Source: SKVR01 sp037441525
GTDB taxonomy: Bacteria; Bacteroidota; Bacteroidia; Bacteroidales; UBA7960
Direction of reading: 5' to 3'
Assembly: GCA_037441525.1 (NCBI GenBank)
Contig: JBBISA010000005.1
Coordinates: 1 to 64,000 of the forward strand
DNA: 64,000 nucleotides
Below are positions 1 to 8,928 of the stretch, one piece after another. The stretch's first letter is position 1; each line of letters opens with the position of its first letter. Both the position numbers and the translations under genes were made by a program. Below the pieces are notes generated by a model. The model was not told the origin of the DNA, searched no databases, and saw nothing but the letters and a program-made list of their open reading frames with translations.

Positions 1-56
1 TACGCCAAAATAAGTCGTTTGAAAATTTACTTGCAAGATTGCGGATAATCATAAAT

Positions 57-557
57 ATGATGACCGAAAAATATAACCAAAAAACTAATGAAATGACGGA
101 TAAAATAAACATCAACTTGATCTCTTTTGCGAAACTAAGCCATGGGGCCTAAACACCAGTAATAGAACCCGGAACCTTTGGCTCATACCAATAAAACAGC
201 CATTAGATTGCAAAGGTCGTAAAATATGCCAAAAATACCGGATACTGTCACATCGATTGCGCATCAGTATATAAAAATGAAAAAGAGATTGGCAGTGTGT
301 TGTCTGGATAAGTTGCTGATGGAGAGTTGAAACGGGAAAAACGTTGGAGCATCTACATCAAAGACCTGGGAAAGCATCGTTTCACCCCCGACAAAGTTGA
401 ACCAGTCTATGAAGTAATGACCGAAGGTAAATACAGCAAGGAAGTTGTGGTTTTTGATGATGAAGTAAAGGAACACCCAATGGCCTCATCACCTTTTCCC
501 AAACCTGCCTTGTCAAAGTATTCAGGAATAAGTTGTCCCAAAAAAACAGATACATGA
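57..557 (+). pseudogene. Decayed aldo/keto reductase (N-terminal part)
   Basis: One continuous frame beginning at ATG 57 reads as the N-terminal half of an aldo/keto reductase but is broken by four in-frame stops (150 TAA, 192 TAA, 204 TAG, 309 TAA). Visible family signatures are TPVIEPGTFGS (GLGT-type first strand), VVKYAKNTGYCHIDCASVY with the catalytic Asp and Tyr, KNEKEIG, and DGELKREKRW. The Lys of the usual SKLW motif may survive as the Lys of YIKDL, followed by HRFTPDKVEP. Similarity stops near position 404; the remaining 50 codons resemble nothing I know, and the C-terminal three quarters of the ~270-300 residue family are absent. All stops lie in one frame, so decay is by substitution rather than frameshift. 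The tail of this frame overlaps the first codon of the GH30 gene. Confidence 0.72.
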
Positions 558-2005
558 AAAGAATTTTATTTATTGTCCATACCCTTTTTATTTTTTTGAT
601 TTTAATTGGAATTACGGCACGTTCGCAGGCTGTAATTGTAGATTTTGCCCAGGTGAAACAGGAAATTGATGGTTTTGGTGCCAGCTCGGCCTGGCATGGG
701 CAGCTCACAAATGCCGAAGCAGATGCCGCTTTTGGTAATGAAACCATCCACCAAATGGGACTTTCCATTCTAAGAGTGAGAATTTCACCGAATTCGGGTG
801 ACTGGGCTGGTTGGTTTGATGAACGCGCCAATGCCACCAAAGCAAAAGCAAGGGGTGCCATTGTGCTGGCATCGCCCTGGTCGCCACCAGCCAGTATGAA
901 AACCAATAATAATACTATTGGGGGCGAGTTGAAACCCGATTCTTATGCTGCTTACGTTAATCATCTAAACAGTTTCTGCACCTACTTGGGCAATGTAGAT
1001 GTAGTATCGATTCAAAATGAACCCAACATACAGGTGGGGTATGAGTCATGCGACTGGAGCCCTCAGCAATTGCTCAATTTCTGTAAAAATCATGCACAGA
1101 ACATAAACACACTGGTTATGATGCCCGAAGCCTTCAATTTCGATTGGAAATATTCTGATCCAATATTGAATGATTCAACAGCCAACTCACACATTTCCTT
1201 TGTTGGCGGCCACATATACGGCACAAGGGCATACTCATACACCAATGCCATAAACAAAGGCAAAAGAGTTTGGATGACTGAACACTACTATAACGACGAC
1301 TCTATAGAAGAATGTCTGAAAATGGCAAAAGAAATAGCCGAGGTAATGTCGGCAAACATGAATGCTTATATCTGGTGGTGGCTCAGGCAACCATCGTGTA
1401 ATTTAATGCTCGCCGGTGGTACTTTAAAGAAGAAAGGTTATACCATGGGCCAATTCTCAAAATTTATAAGGCCAGGTTATCATCGGGTTGATGCCACTTT
1501 TCAACCTAGGCAAGGAGTTGTAGTAGTGGCTTTTAAAGGCAATGCCCAAAATGTAATTGTGGCGGTTAACCAGAATACTACATCGGTTTCACAAACATTT
1601 CTAATAAGAAACGAAGCTGTTGCCTTTAGCACCCGATATGTAACTTCAGAAACTAAAAGCATTAATGAAGAAGGCACAATAACTATTATAAACAATAGAT
1701 TTACGGATGTGCTTGATCCGAAGAGTATTACCACTTACGTAATTGCAAAAAACAATACTTCGGTTTCAGTAACTGACAATGAAGCCATACGAATATTTCC
1801 CAATCCGGCTGGCAATTACCTGCATATCTCACCGGAAATTGAGATTAAAACCCTTGAAGTACTAAACCTAATGGGGCAGGTTTTGATGTTACAGAATGGA
1901 GAAGCAGATCAAACACTCGATATCTCTGCGCTTACTCCCGGAATCTATCTGCTGCGGGTAAAGGATGTTTATAAGGAAAAAATCTTAAGGTTTATCAAGA
2001 ACTAA
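554..2005 (+). CDS. Secreted GH30-family glycosidase (glucuronoxylanase type) with T9SS sorting domain
   Basis: About 483 residues from ATG 554, which opens directly on a signal peptide (MKRILFIVHTLFIFLILIG); a TTG 21 bases earlier would add seven unlikely residues. The opening IDGFGASSAWHG, the strand ending SPWSPPASMK, the acid/base Glu in SIQNEPN (about residue 156) and the nucleophile Glu in VWMTEHYY (about 243) match GH30 xylanase/glucuronoxylanase enzymes, which cut beta-1,4-xylan. The beta-sandwich side domain follows to about 400. The end (FPNPAGNYLHI, then LEVLNLMGQ and GIYLLRV) is a type A Por/T9SS sorting domain, so the enzyme is probably exported through the outer membrane. It converges with the GH43 gene on the other strand. 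Substrate specificity within GH30 is inferred. Confidence 0.88.
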   Translation: MKRILFIVHTLFIFLILIGITARSQAVIVDFAQVKQEIDGFGASSAWHGQLTNAEADAAFGNETIHQMGLSILRVRISPNSGDWAGWFDERANATKAKARGAIVLASPWSPPASMKTNNNTIGGELKPDSYAAYVNHLNSFCTYLGNVDVVSIQNEPNIQVGYESCDWSPQQLLNFCKNHAQNINTLVMMPEAFNFDWKYSDPILNDSTANSHISFVGGHIYGTRAYSYTNAINKGKRVWMTEHYYNDDSIEECLKMAKEIAEVMSANMNAYIWWWLRQPSCNLMLAGGTLKKKGYTMGQFSKFIRPGYHRVDATFQPRQGVVVVAFKGNAQNVIVAVNQNTTSVSQTFLIRNEAVAFSTRYVTSETKSINEEGTITIINNRFTDVLDPKSITTYVIAKNNTSVSVTDNEAIRIFPNPAGNYLHISPEIEIKTLEVLNLMGQVLMLQNGEADQTLDISALTPGIYLLRVKDVYKEKILRFIKN

Positions 2006-2033
2006 ACCGGTATTTTAATTGAAAAACAGGCAC

Positions 2034-3077
2034 TTAATACCTATCACTTTTTAGCAACCTCCGCTCCACCCCTTCATTGGTAATTTTTACGGGAAGAATA
2101 TTTCCAGATTCATCGAAATACATCCGGTCTATGCAAACGACCCTGTGATCGCGTCCGTGGTTGGGAATAGGACGTCGATGATAGGCAATATACCAATCGT
2201 CGGTTCCGGGAATATTCATGACTGAATGATGACCAGCTCCTGTAGCAATTTCTGGATCAGCCTCCAGCACAGTGCCTATTCTGTTGAAAGGGCCCAATGG
2301 GCTGCTTGCAACTGCCCAGGCCACCTTATATGAATTGTCGCCCCAGTTTCCTTCCGACCACATGAAATAAAGCCGATCATTGCGGTAAAACATTACAGGC
2401 CCCTCCACATAATTTTCAGGAGTTATCTCCTTAACCATATCGCCATCATCAAAGGGAACGAGCGATGTAAAGTCATCGTTCAGCATACCAATATTACAAC
2501 GGCCCCAGCCACCATATACAATGTAATACCTGCCGCTTTTATCCCTGAGAACAAACTGATCTATGGGTTGTGCATTATTATGAAATTCGTTGATAAGAGG
2601 CTTGCCAATGTGGTCAATAAAAGGACCTTCGGGTTTCAATGATCTTGCCACCCCAATCCCGCCAATATCATCAATTTTGTGAATTTCGGGGTTCCACCAG
2701 CGGCTTACTGAGCTCTGAATATCATTGGCGGCAAAAAAAAGGAAATAGTTTCCATCCTTTTCGATAACTGAAGGAGCCCATAACGCCTTTTTAACCCACT
2801 TTACAGAGTTGTAATTAATGATACCGCTATGTTTTTCCCATGTTACCAGGTCTTTTGATGAAAATGCATCCATGAACACCTGATCATCAAAGTCGGCCGA
2901 AAAGGTTGGATAAATCCAATAGGTATCACCAAAAATTACTATCTCAGGATCGGCATACCACCCCGAAAAAACAGGATTACCTGACATTTCAGTTGTTTTA
3001 TCTTTGGTGTCTGGCGAAGATAACCGGCATCCGGCCAAAGCCAGTAAAACCAGAAAGAGGGAATTGGCTCGTTTCAT
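2034..3077 (-). CDS. GH43-family glycosidase, lipoprotein
   Basis: About 347 residues. The start at 3077 is chosen because it opens on a lipoprotein signal peptide, MKRANSLFLVLLALAGC, with lipobox LAGC (Cys17); an upstream in-frame ATG at 3134 adds 19 non-signal residues. Five-bladed beta-propeller features of GH43 are present: the catalytic base Asp in GWYADPEI (about 43), the pKa-modulating Asp in AQPIDQF (about 173) and the acid Glu in YVEGPVMFY (about 225). GH43 enzymes remove xylose or arabinose units from xylan or arabinan. The gene is convergent with the GH30 xylanase-type gene, so a joint role in xylan breakdown is likely but inferred. It probably sits on a membrane facing the periplasm or the cell surface. 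Confidence 0.85.
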   Translation of the reverse strand: MKRANSLFLVLLALAGCRLSSPDTKDKTTEMSGNPVFSGWYADPEIVIFGDTYWIYPTFSADFDDQVFMDAFSSKDLVTWEKHSGIINYNSVKWVKKALWAPSVIEKDGNYFLFFAANDIQSSVSRWWNPEIHKIDDIGGIGVARSLKPEGPFIDHIGKPLINEFHNNAQPIDQFVLRDKSGRYYIVYGGWGRCNIGMLNDDFTSLVPFDDGDMVKEITPENYVEGPVMFYRNDRLYFMWSEGNWGDNSYKVAWAVASSPLGPFNRIGTVLEADPEIATGAGHHSVMNIPGTDDWYIAYHRRPIPNHGRDHRVVCIDRMYFDESGNILPVKITNEGVERRLLKSDRY

Positions 3078-3182
3078 GATGCTTCTTTTTTGAAGATATT
3101 TTGATGGATATTCAAAACATAGAAATCCATTCAATGCGATAAAATATACTTTTTATTAACTAAGTTCTATCCTTTTAATTGA

Positions 3183-3824
3183 CTAAATCTTTCTCATGAT
3201 GGTAAGCCCATCGCGCAGCGGCAACATTAGATTCTCTACCCGGGGATCATTGTTTATGAATCTGTTAAATTCAATTAGAGCCAATGCTTCAGGATCGCCA
3301 TCGGCAACCTGATTTGAAAAAACCTTACCACTCCACAATACATTATCAGCAAGGATTATCCCGCCAGGCAACATTTTCTCCATTACATGATTGTAATACC
3401 ACAGGTAGTTTTCTTTATCAGCATCAATAAAAACCAGGTCGAACGGGCCGGGCAAACCGGGTAAAATATGGAGTGCATTGCCAATATGATAATCAACAAG
3501 CTGGTCAATGCCGGCTTCGATAAAAAATCCACGGGTAAAATCTTCCAGTTCTTCGTTATAATCAATAGTATGAAGTTTCCCGCCTGGCTTAAGCCCCTTG
3601 GCAAGGCATATTGCTGAATAGCCGGTATAGGTTCCTATTTCGAGAATGGCGGATGGTTTTACCATACAACTGATCATTTCGAGCAACTTGCCCTGCTGAT
3701 GGCCCGACAACATTCTGGGTCTGAGTATTTTTGCATAGGTTTCGCGGCTGAGTCTGCTTAATACCTCATTCTCGGGCGTTGTGTGTGCTAAAGCATATTC
3801 TTCGGCCTGCTGGTTGGTGAACAT
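3183..3824 (-). CDS. Class I SAM-dependent O-methyltransferase (caffeoyl-CoA OMT family)
   Basis: 213 residues, full length for the family. The SAM-binding motif I reads LEIGTYTGYSA (about residues 60-70) and the metal-binding motif DLVFIDADKENY follows near 130, then GGIILADNVLWSGKV. This is the layout of the cation-dependent COMT-like bacterial O-methyltransferases (family 3). The bacterial substrate is usually unknown. Its ATG at 3824 lies 8 bases after the M16 peptidase stop, so it looks like the last gene of the ruvX-def-M16 transcript. Confidence 0.88.
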   Translation of the reverse strand: MFTNQQAEEYALAHTTPENEVLSRLSRETYAKILRPRMLSGHQQGKLLEMISCMVKPSAILEIGTYTGYSAICLAKGLKPGGKLHTIDYNEELEDFTRGFFIEAGIDQLVDYHIGNALHILPGLPGPFDLVFIDADKENYLWYYNHVMEKMLPGGIILADNVLWSGKVFSNQVADGDPEALALIEFNRFINNDPRVENLMLPLRDGLTIMRKI

Positions 3825-3832
3825 AAGGCAAT

Positions 3833-5059
3833 TTATTTGGGTCGGTAAATGAGCATACTAAGCTTTGAAGGGTTGAAGATTTCATTGGCCACTTCGAGCA
3901 GTTCAGAAGAGGTAACTTTCTGAATTTTTTCATTTATTTCGGGGATAGTATCAATGCGAGCGTACATAAGCAAACTTTTCCCAATAGAAAGCATTTCGTT
4001 AAGATTAGACTCGAACGATATGGCAACCTGCCCCATCAACTGCTGGCGGGCACGTTTGAGCTGAAGGCTGCCCAGGCGGTTTTCGCGCAACAGCTGAAGC
4101 TCACGCAAAACAAGAGATACAGACCTATCGATGTGATCGTTGTCGGTACCAAGGTAAATGCTGAAGATGCCTGTATCGGAATAGGGCTGGTAATGGCTCT
4201 CAATATTGTAGCAAAACCCATGTTTTTCGCGCACCCCCATGTTCAGCCTTGAATTAAGCCCGGGCCCGCCAAGTATATTATTAAGCAGTACCATGGCTGT
4301 TTTCAGGCTATGATCGGCATGATAAGCTTCATTGCCAATAATACCGTGCACCTGATGATTGCGCCGTTTTATCATTCTGGTTTCGGGAAGGTAATTGTCG
4401 AATTGCTTTCGCGGGTTTGGACGTTTTGTTTCGGAAAAATGGCCAAAGTATCTTTCAACAAGCTTGACAAGCTTTGCAAAATCAATATTTCCTACCGATG
4501 ATATTACCATTTCTGAGGTAACATAGTTCTTGTCGAGAAAATCGAAAATATACTTGCGGTTAAACTTTTTTAAATGGGCAGGTGTACCCAAAATATTTGT
4601 TCCCAATGGATGTTCCCTAAAGATAACTCCATCAAAATCGTCGAAGATCTGTTCTCCAGGGTTATCCTTATAAGAATTAATTTCATCAATAATAACATCT
4701 TTTTCCTTTTGAATCTCCTTTTCGGGGAAAACGGAGCTGAACACTAAGTCGGAAATGAGATCGAGACATCTTGCATAATGAACATTCATAAATGTGGCAT
4801 AAATGCAGGTATCCTCTTTGCTGGTATAGGCATTAATTTCACCCCCTACATTTTCCATGTGGCTGAGTATCTGGTAGGCTTTGCGCTTATGGGTTCCTTT
4901 AAAAATAAGATGTTCGATAAAATGCGCAAGTCCCTGTTCGTGGGGTTCTTCGTCGCGCGAGCCGGAGTTGATGGTTAGCCCGCAATGAGCCACATAACTG
5001 TCGGCATGCCTGTGCACCAACCTTATTCCATTGGATAAAGTGTGGAGGTAATATTGCAT
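3833..5059 (-). CDS. M16-family zinc peptidase (processing peptidase-like)
   Basis: 408 residues. The inverted zinc motif HFIEH (His46, Glu49, His50) with the third ligand Glu126 in VIIDEINSYKDNP identifies an active M16 (insulinase/mitochondrial processing peptidase) subunit. The C-terminal half is the related inactive lobe, with GGPGLNSRLNMGVREKHGFCYNI typical of the M16 substrate-binding region. Single-chain proteins of this length normally act as dimers. No signal peptide is seen, so it is probably cytoplasmic. The gene starts 26 bases after the def stop in the ruvX-def operon. Confidence 0.9.
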   Translation of the reverse strand: MQYYLHTLSNGIRLVHRHADSYVAHCGLTINSGSRDEEPHEQGLAHFIEHLIFKGTHKRKAYQILSHMENVGGEINAYTSKEDTCIYATFMNVHYARCLDLISDLVFSSVFPEKEIQKEKDVIIDEINSYKDNPGEQIFDDFDGVIFREHPLGTNILGTPAHLKKFNRKYIFDFLDKNYVTSEMVISSVGNIDFAKLVKLVERYFGHFSETKRPNPRKQFDNYLPETRMIKRRNHQVHGIIGNEAYHADHSLKTAMVLLNNILGGPGLNSRLNMGVREKHGFCYNIESHYQPYSDTGIFSIYLGTDNDHIDRSVSLVLRELQLLRENRLGSLQLKRARQQLMGQVAISFESNLNEMLSIGKSLLMYARIDTIPEINEKIQKVTSSELLEVANEIFNPSKLSMLIYRPK

Positions 5060-5085
5060 GGTGTGATGTTATAGTAAGGTAAAAC

Positions 5086-5646
5086 CTATCGGCCGGAGAA
5101 AAATTTCATTCGATAGGCCGGGTTAACAGCCCCTTTGATTATATTGGTAAGCTTATTTTTAATGAGCCTGCGTTGCAAGGGGCTTATGCGGTCAACAAAC
5201 ACCACACCCTCCACATGATCGTATTCGTGCTGAACGATGCGGGCTGCAATTCCATCAAAGGTTTCTTCATGTTCAACAAACTGCTCATCGCAATATTTCA
5301 TCCTGACAACAGGTTTTCTGGCAACATCAGCCCTCAGGTCAGGAAAACTAAGACATCCCTCATTAAAAAACCACTCTTCGCCGGTTTCTTCAACGATATG
5401 AGGATTTATGAACACCTTTTTAAACTCCTTCAATTTGGGCTCTTCATCAGCGAAGGGTTCAGCATCCACCACAAACATCCTTATACTTTTTCCTATTTGC
5501 GGTGCGGCAAGCCCAACACCGTTGGCATTATACATGGTTTCCCACATATCGGTAATTAGCTGTTCCAAACCGGGGTAAGCGGCATCTATATCAGTGGCCT
5601 TTTGTTTTAATACCAAATTGCCGTATCCTACTATGGGTAAAATCAT
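5086..5646 (-). CDS. def: Peptide deformylase
   Basis: 186 residues. Removes the N-formyl group from nascent proteins. All three signature motifs are intact: GVGLAAPQIG (residues 43-52), EGCLSFP with metal ligand Cys98, and QHEYDHVEG with His140 and His144 as ligands and Glu141 as catalytic residue. Its start lies 15 bases after the ruvX stop, so the two are co-transcribed, and the M16 peptidase gene follows. Confidence 0.97.
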   Translation of the reverse strand: MILPIVGYGNLVLKQKATDIDAAYPGLEQLITDMWETMYNANGVGLAAPQIGKSIRMFVVDAEPFADEEPKLKEFKKVFINPHIVEETGEEWFFNEGCLSFPDLRADVARKPVVRMKYCDEQFVEHEETFDGIAARIVQHEYDHVEGVVFVDRISPLQRRLIKNKLTNIIKGAVNPAYRMKFFSGR

Positions 5647-5661
5647 TCTGTTATACAGGGT

Positions 5662-6102
5662 TTAACTTGTTGTTAATCTTTGGTTTCTTATCGTCAGCTT
5701 TTCCATATACGACTGGAGAATAATAGTGGCACTGATAGTATCGACCAACTCCTTATCCTGCCGTTTTTTTTTGCTTAATCCGGCATCAATCATAGTTTGA
5801 AAAGCCATTTGCGATGTAAATCTTTCATCCATGCGGTCAACAACCACATCGGGGAATTGTTTTCTCAGGTTCTTTACAAAAGGTTCAATAAACCTTGCTG
5901 CATCCGATGGTTGATTTTTCATGTTGCGGGGTTCACCCACCACAATTATGTCAACTTTTTCGCGGGCCAAATAGTTCTTTAACCAGGCAATAAGGTCTTT
6001 CACATGCACTGTAGCAAGCGATGATGCTATAATGCGACTCTCGTCGGTTGCTGCCAGACCAGCTCTTTTCTGGCCGTAGTCAATGGCAAGGATTCGTCCC
6101 AT
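5662..6102 (-). CDS. ruvX: RuvX/YqgF Holliday junction resolvase-like nuclease
   Basis: 146 residues from ATG 6102. The longer reading from 6186 would add 28 residues and run through a -7 promoter motif (6123-6130), so 6102 is preferred; the protein then starts MGRILAIDYGQKRAGLA, the classic RNase H-fold opening with the first catalytic Asp. VDIIVVGEPRNM and VDRMDERFTSQMA supply the middle strand and second acidic cluster, and ELVDTISATIILQSYME the C-terminal Asp. The family is linked to 16S rRNA 5' end maturation and recombination. First gene of the ruvX-def-M16-OMT operon, divergent from ftsK. Confidence 0.93.
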   Translation of the reverse strand: MGRILAIDYGQKRAGLAATDESRIIASSLATVHVKDLIAWLKNYLAREKVDIIVVGEPRNMKNQPSDAARFIEPFVKNLRKQFPDVVVDRMDERFTSQMAFQTMIDAGLSKKKRQDKELVDTISATIILQSYMEKLTIRNQRLTTS

Positions 6103-6122
6103 AATATTTTTGTAAAAACATG

Positions 6123-6130
6123 CAAAGATA
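6123..6130 (-). promoter_or_regulatory. Bacteroidota -7 promoter element for the ruvX operon
   Basis: On the minus strand this reads TATCTTTG, matching TANNTTTG of the Bacteroidota primary sigma factor. It lies about 20 bases before the ruvX ATG at 6102. I could not place a convincing -33 element. Confidence 0.5.
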
Positions 6131-6255
6131 AAGAATTGACACTTTGGTTTTATGCCTTCGCCATTATGCAAAGAGACATTGGGCAAGATGCCTTAAAAAT
6201 GGTTGACATAGGGTAATTCATTGTACTTAAAAACCCATCATACCAATGAAAATGC

Positions 6256-6263
6256 TAATTTTG
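6256..6263 (+). promoter_or_regulatory. Bacteroidota -7 promoter element for ftsK
   Basis: TAATTTTG matches TANNTTTG, about 30 bases before ATG 6293. Its position inside the longest ftsK reading frame argues that translation starts at 6293 and not at the TTG at 6221. Together with the ruvX element it makes a short divergent promoter region. Confidence 0.5.
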
Positions 6264-6292
6264 CGTTTGCTAAAAAACAGAAGACCCCCACA

Positions 6293-8869
6293 ATGCGTAA
6301 CAAAACAAAAGATTCACCCAAAAACACCTTCAAAGACAAGCCATCGGCCAAAAACGGGAAGAAAGATGACCTGAAAGGGAATGAACTGAAAATGAAAAAC
6401 ATTTTCTCATCCTTTAAGGATCAACGGATGAGGAAAATTCTGGGGTTGTTAATGGTGATTGCCTCAGTTTATCTTCTGTTAGCCTTTTCATCCTATTTAT
6501 TTCACTGGCAGGATGACGACTCCTATCTCGAAGATAAAACCTTCAGCCTTATGCTGCTTTTCGACAACACTGTGATGGCCAAAAATCTGATGGGCCGGTT
6601 GGGAGCAGTTACAGCGCATCTTTTCATTAAAAAATGGTTTGGCATTGCCTCTTTTCTTTTTATTCTGCCATTATTTGCCAGCGGATACCGCATCATGTTG
6701 CGGAAATCAATATTACCAGTCTGGAAAACAATCAGGTACAGTTTTTTCTCCCTTATCTGGATTTCGGTTGCCCTGGGCTTTATTTTCAGATCGAAAAACC
6801 TGACAATTCTTGGCGGTACTTTTGGCTATGAAAGTCACATTTGGCTGAAAGGAATTTTTGGAGAAATCGGCACCGCTCTGGTATTGATATTCGCCATGGC
6901 CAGTTTCCTTATCATAGTATTTAATCTCAACATTGAACATTTCAGGACATTCTGGGCGAAACTCCGGCGCGATCCGGCCATAACCGACCACGAACATGAT
7001 ATTGCTGACGGCATAAATTCCGATGATTCTGATGAAGGCATTGAAGGGGATAATGAGTTGCTTCACGAAGAAGATGAAAATGAAGAAGAACTTGACTCCG
7101 AACTTGCCATAATAGAAAAAATTAAGCAACGTCATGGCAATGGCGGCTTATCGAACGACGACTTTTTTGAAGTGAATGTAGGAGGAGATGAGAAAATAGC
7201 TCAACCCATTGCCCCTGCTCATCCTGTTGCAATAAACCAGGGTAAAACGGAACCAGAACTGGAAATCGAGATTGCCGACGACAGCAAGATAAGTAACAGC
7301 AATTACCAGCCCATAGATGACCCCTCGGCCGGTGCCGGTTTTACCACCGAAATTGAATTGGGCGATTATGACCCCACCATTGAGCTGCCTCATTTCAAAC
7401 TACCCCCGGTTGAATTGCTCGACGACCATGGCAACAACACCATTCAGGTTAATAAGGAAGAACTCGAAGCCAATAAAAAGCGCATTATCGATACGCTGAA
7501 GAACTATTCCATTGAGATTGATAAAATAAAAGCAACCATTGGCCCAACAGTTACCCTTTACGAAATAATTCCGGCTGCCGGGGTAAGAATTTCCAAAATA
7601 AAAAATCTGGAAGACGATATCGCATTGAGTCTTTCTGCACTGGGAATCAGGATTATTGCCCCAATTCCCGGCAAAGGGACCATTGGTATAGAGGTGCCCA
7701 ACAGTAAACCCGAAGTAGTATCGATGAAGAGCATTCTATCTATTGAAAAATTTCAGAATTCAACTTTCGAACTGCCTATTGCCCTTGGAAAAACTATTGC
7801 CAACGAAACATTTATAACCGACCTTACCAAAATGCCTCACCTGCTTATGGCCGGTGCTACCGGGCAGGGTAAATCAGTTGGGTTGAATGCCATACTCGCT
7901 TCCATACTTTACAAAAAGCATCCTGCCTACGTAAAATTTGTGCTTGTCGACCCCAAAAAGGTTGAACTTACACTATTCTCAAAAATTGAAAGGCACTACC
8001 TTGCCAAATTGCCTGATTCTGCCGAAGCTATCATTACAGATACCCGCAAAGTTGTGCGCACACTCAACTCGCTGTGCGTTGAAATGGACAGCCGCTACGA
8101 CATGCTTAAGGATGCCCAGGTGCGAAACATCAAGGAATACAACGCTAAATTCATTGCCCGAAAACTCAATCCCAATAACGGGCATCATTTTATGCCCTAT
8201 ATTGTTTTGTTTATAGATGAGTTTGCCGACCTTATAATGACCGCCGGAAAAGAAATTGAATTGCCTATTGCCCGCCTTGCGCAATTAGCCCGAGCCATTG
8301 GTATTCATCTGATTATTGCTACCCAACGTCCGTCGGTAAACATCATAACCGGTATGATAAAAGCCAACTTTCCGGCAAGGATAGCTTTCAGGGTTACCTC
8401 AAAAATTGATTCGCGTACCATCCTCGACACTGGCGGCGCTGACCAGTTAATTGGGCGTGGCGATATGCTCCTTTCCACTGGCAGCGACTTGCTCAGGCTT
8501 CAGTGTGCTTTTATTGATACCCCCGAAATTGACCGGATCACTGAATATATTGGTTCGCAAAGGGCATACCCCGAACCGTTTTACCTGCCCGAGGTAGCAG
8601 ATGATGAACAGGGTGACATTGAAGATTTTGACCCATCAGAAAGAGATGAATTATTTGAAGATGCAGCCAGGGTTATTGTTGCAACCCAGCAAGGATCAAC
8701 ATCATTGCTTCAGCGCAAATTAAAACTGGGTTACAACCGCGCAGGACGAATTATTGACCAGTTGGAAGCTGCCGGAATTGTTGGCCCTTTCGAAGGAAGC
8801 AAAGCCCGCGAAGTAAGAATAAAAGACGAAATTACTTTGGAACAGATTTTGAAAGGCCATCACAGTTAA
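6293..8869 (+). CDS. ftsK: DNA translocase FtsK/SpoIIIE
   Basis: 858 residues from ATG 6293. The hexameric motor pumps DNA at the division septum and activates XerCD recombination. A basic N-terminal tail is followed by four predicted membrane segments between about residues 50 and 215 (for example ILGLLMVIASVYLLLAFSSYL), then an acidic linker of about 150 residues, then the motor: beta-alpha domain, Walker A GATGQGKSVG (about 520) and Walker B LFIDEFADL (about 637). The C-terminal winged-helix gamma domain (about 782-852, QRKLKLGYNRAGRIIDQLE) recognises polar KOPS-like sequences. The lolA-like gene follows by 59 bases and shares the transcript, as is common in this phylum. Confidence 0.95.
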   Translation: MRNKTKDSPKNTFKDKPSAKNGKKDDLKGNELKMKNIFSSFKDQRMRKILGLLMVIASVYLLLAFSSYLFHWQDDDSYLEDKTFSLMLLFDNTVMAKNLMGRLGAVTAHLFIKKWFGIASFLFILPLFASGYRIMLRKSILPVWKTIRYSFFSLIWISVALGFIFRSKNLTILGGTFGYESHIWLKGIFGEIGTALVLIFAMASFLIIVFNLNIEHFRTFWAKLRRDPAITDHEHDIADGINSDDSDEGIEGDNELLHEEDENEEELDSELAIIEKIKQRHGNGGLSNDDFFEVNVGGDEKIAQPIAPAHPVAINQGKTEPELEIEIADDSKISNSNYQPIDDPSAGAGFTTEIELGDYDPTIELPHFKLPPVELLDDHGNNTIQVNKEELEANKKRIIDTLKNYSIEIDKIKATIGPTVTLYEIIPAAGVRISKIKNLEDDIALSLSALGIRIIAPIPGKGTIGIEVPNSKPEVVSMKSILSIEKFQNSTFELPIALGKTIANETFITDLTKMPHLLMAGATGQGKSVGLNAILASILYKKHPAYVKFVLVDPKKVELTLFSKIERHYLAKLPDSAEAIITDTRKVVRTLNSLCVEMDSRYDMLKDAQVRNIKEYNAKFIARKLNPNNGHHFMPYIVLFIDEFADLIMTAGKEIELPIARLAQLARAIGIHLIIATQRPSVNIITGMIKANFPARIAFRVTSKIDSRTILDTGGADQLIGRGDMLLSTGSDLLRLQCAFIDTPEIDRITEYIGSQRAYPEPFYLPEVADDEQGDIEDFDPSERDELFEDAARVIVATQQGSTSLLQRKLKLGYNRAGRIIDQLEAAGIVGPFEGSKAREVRIKDEITLEQILKGHHS

Positions 8870-8928
8870 CAATTCAATAATATCATCCTAAACACAATAA
8901 TTTATTGAGCCATCTTATAAAAACTAAA

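Noticed and set aside
264..476. Minus-strand 70-residue frame over the AKR pseudogene
   Set aside because: Shadow of the AKR frame; no family, no promoter, low-complexity hydrophobic ends.
6221..6292. Upstream extension of ftsK from a TTG at 6221
   Set aside because: It runs through a -7 promoter motif and adds 24 residues not seen in the family.
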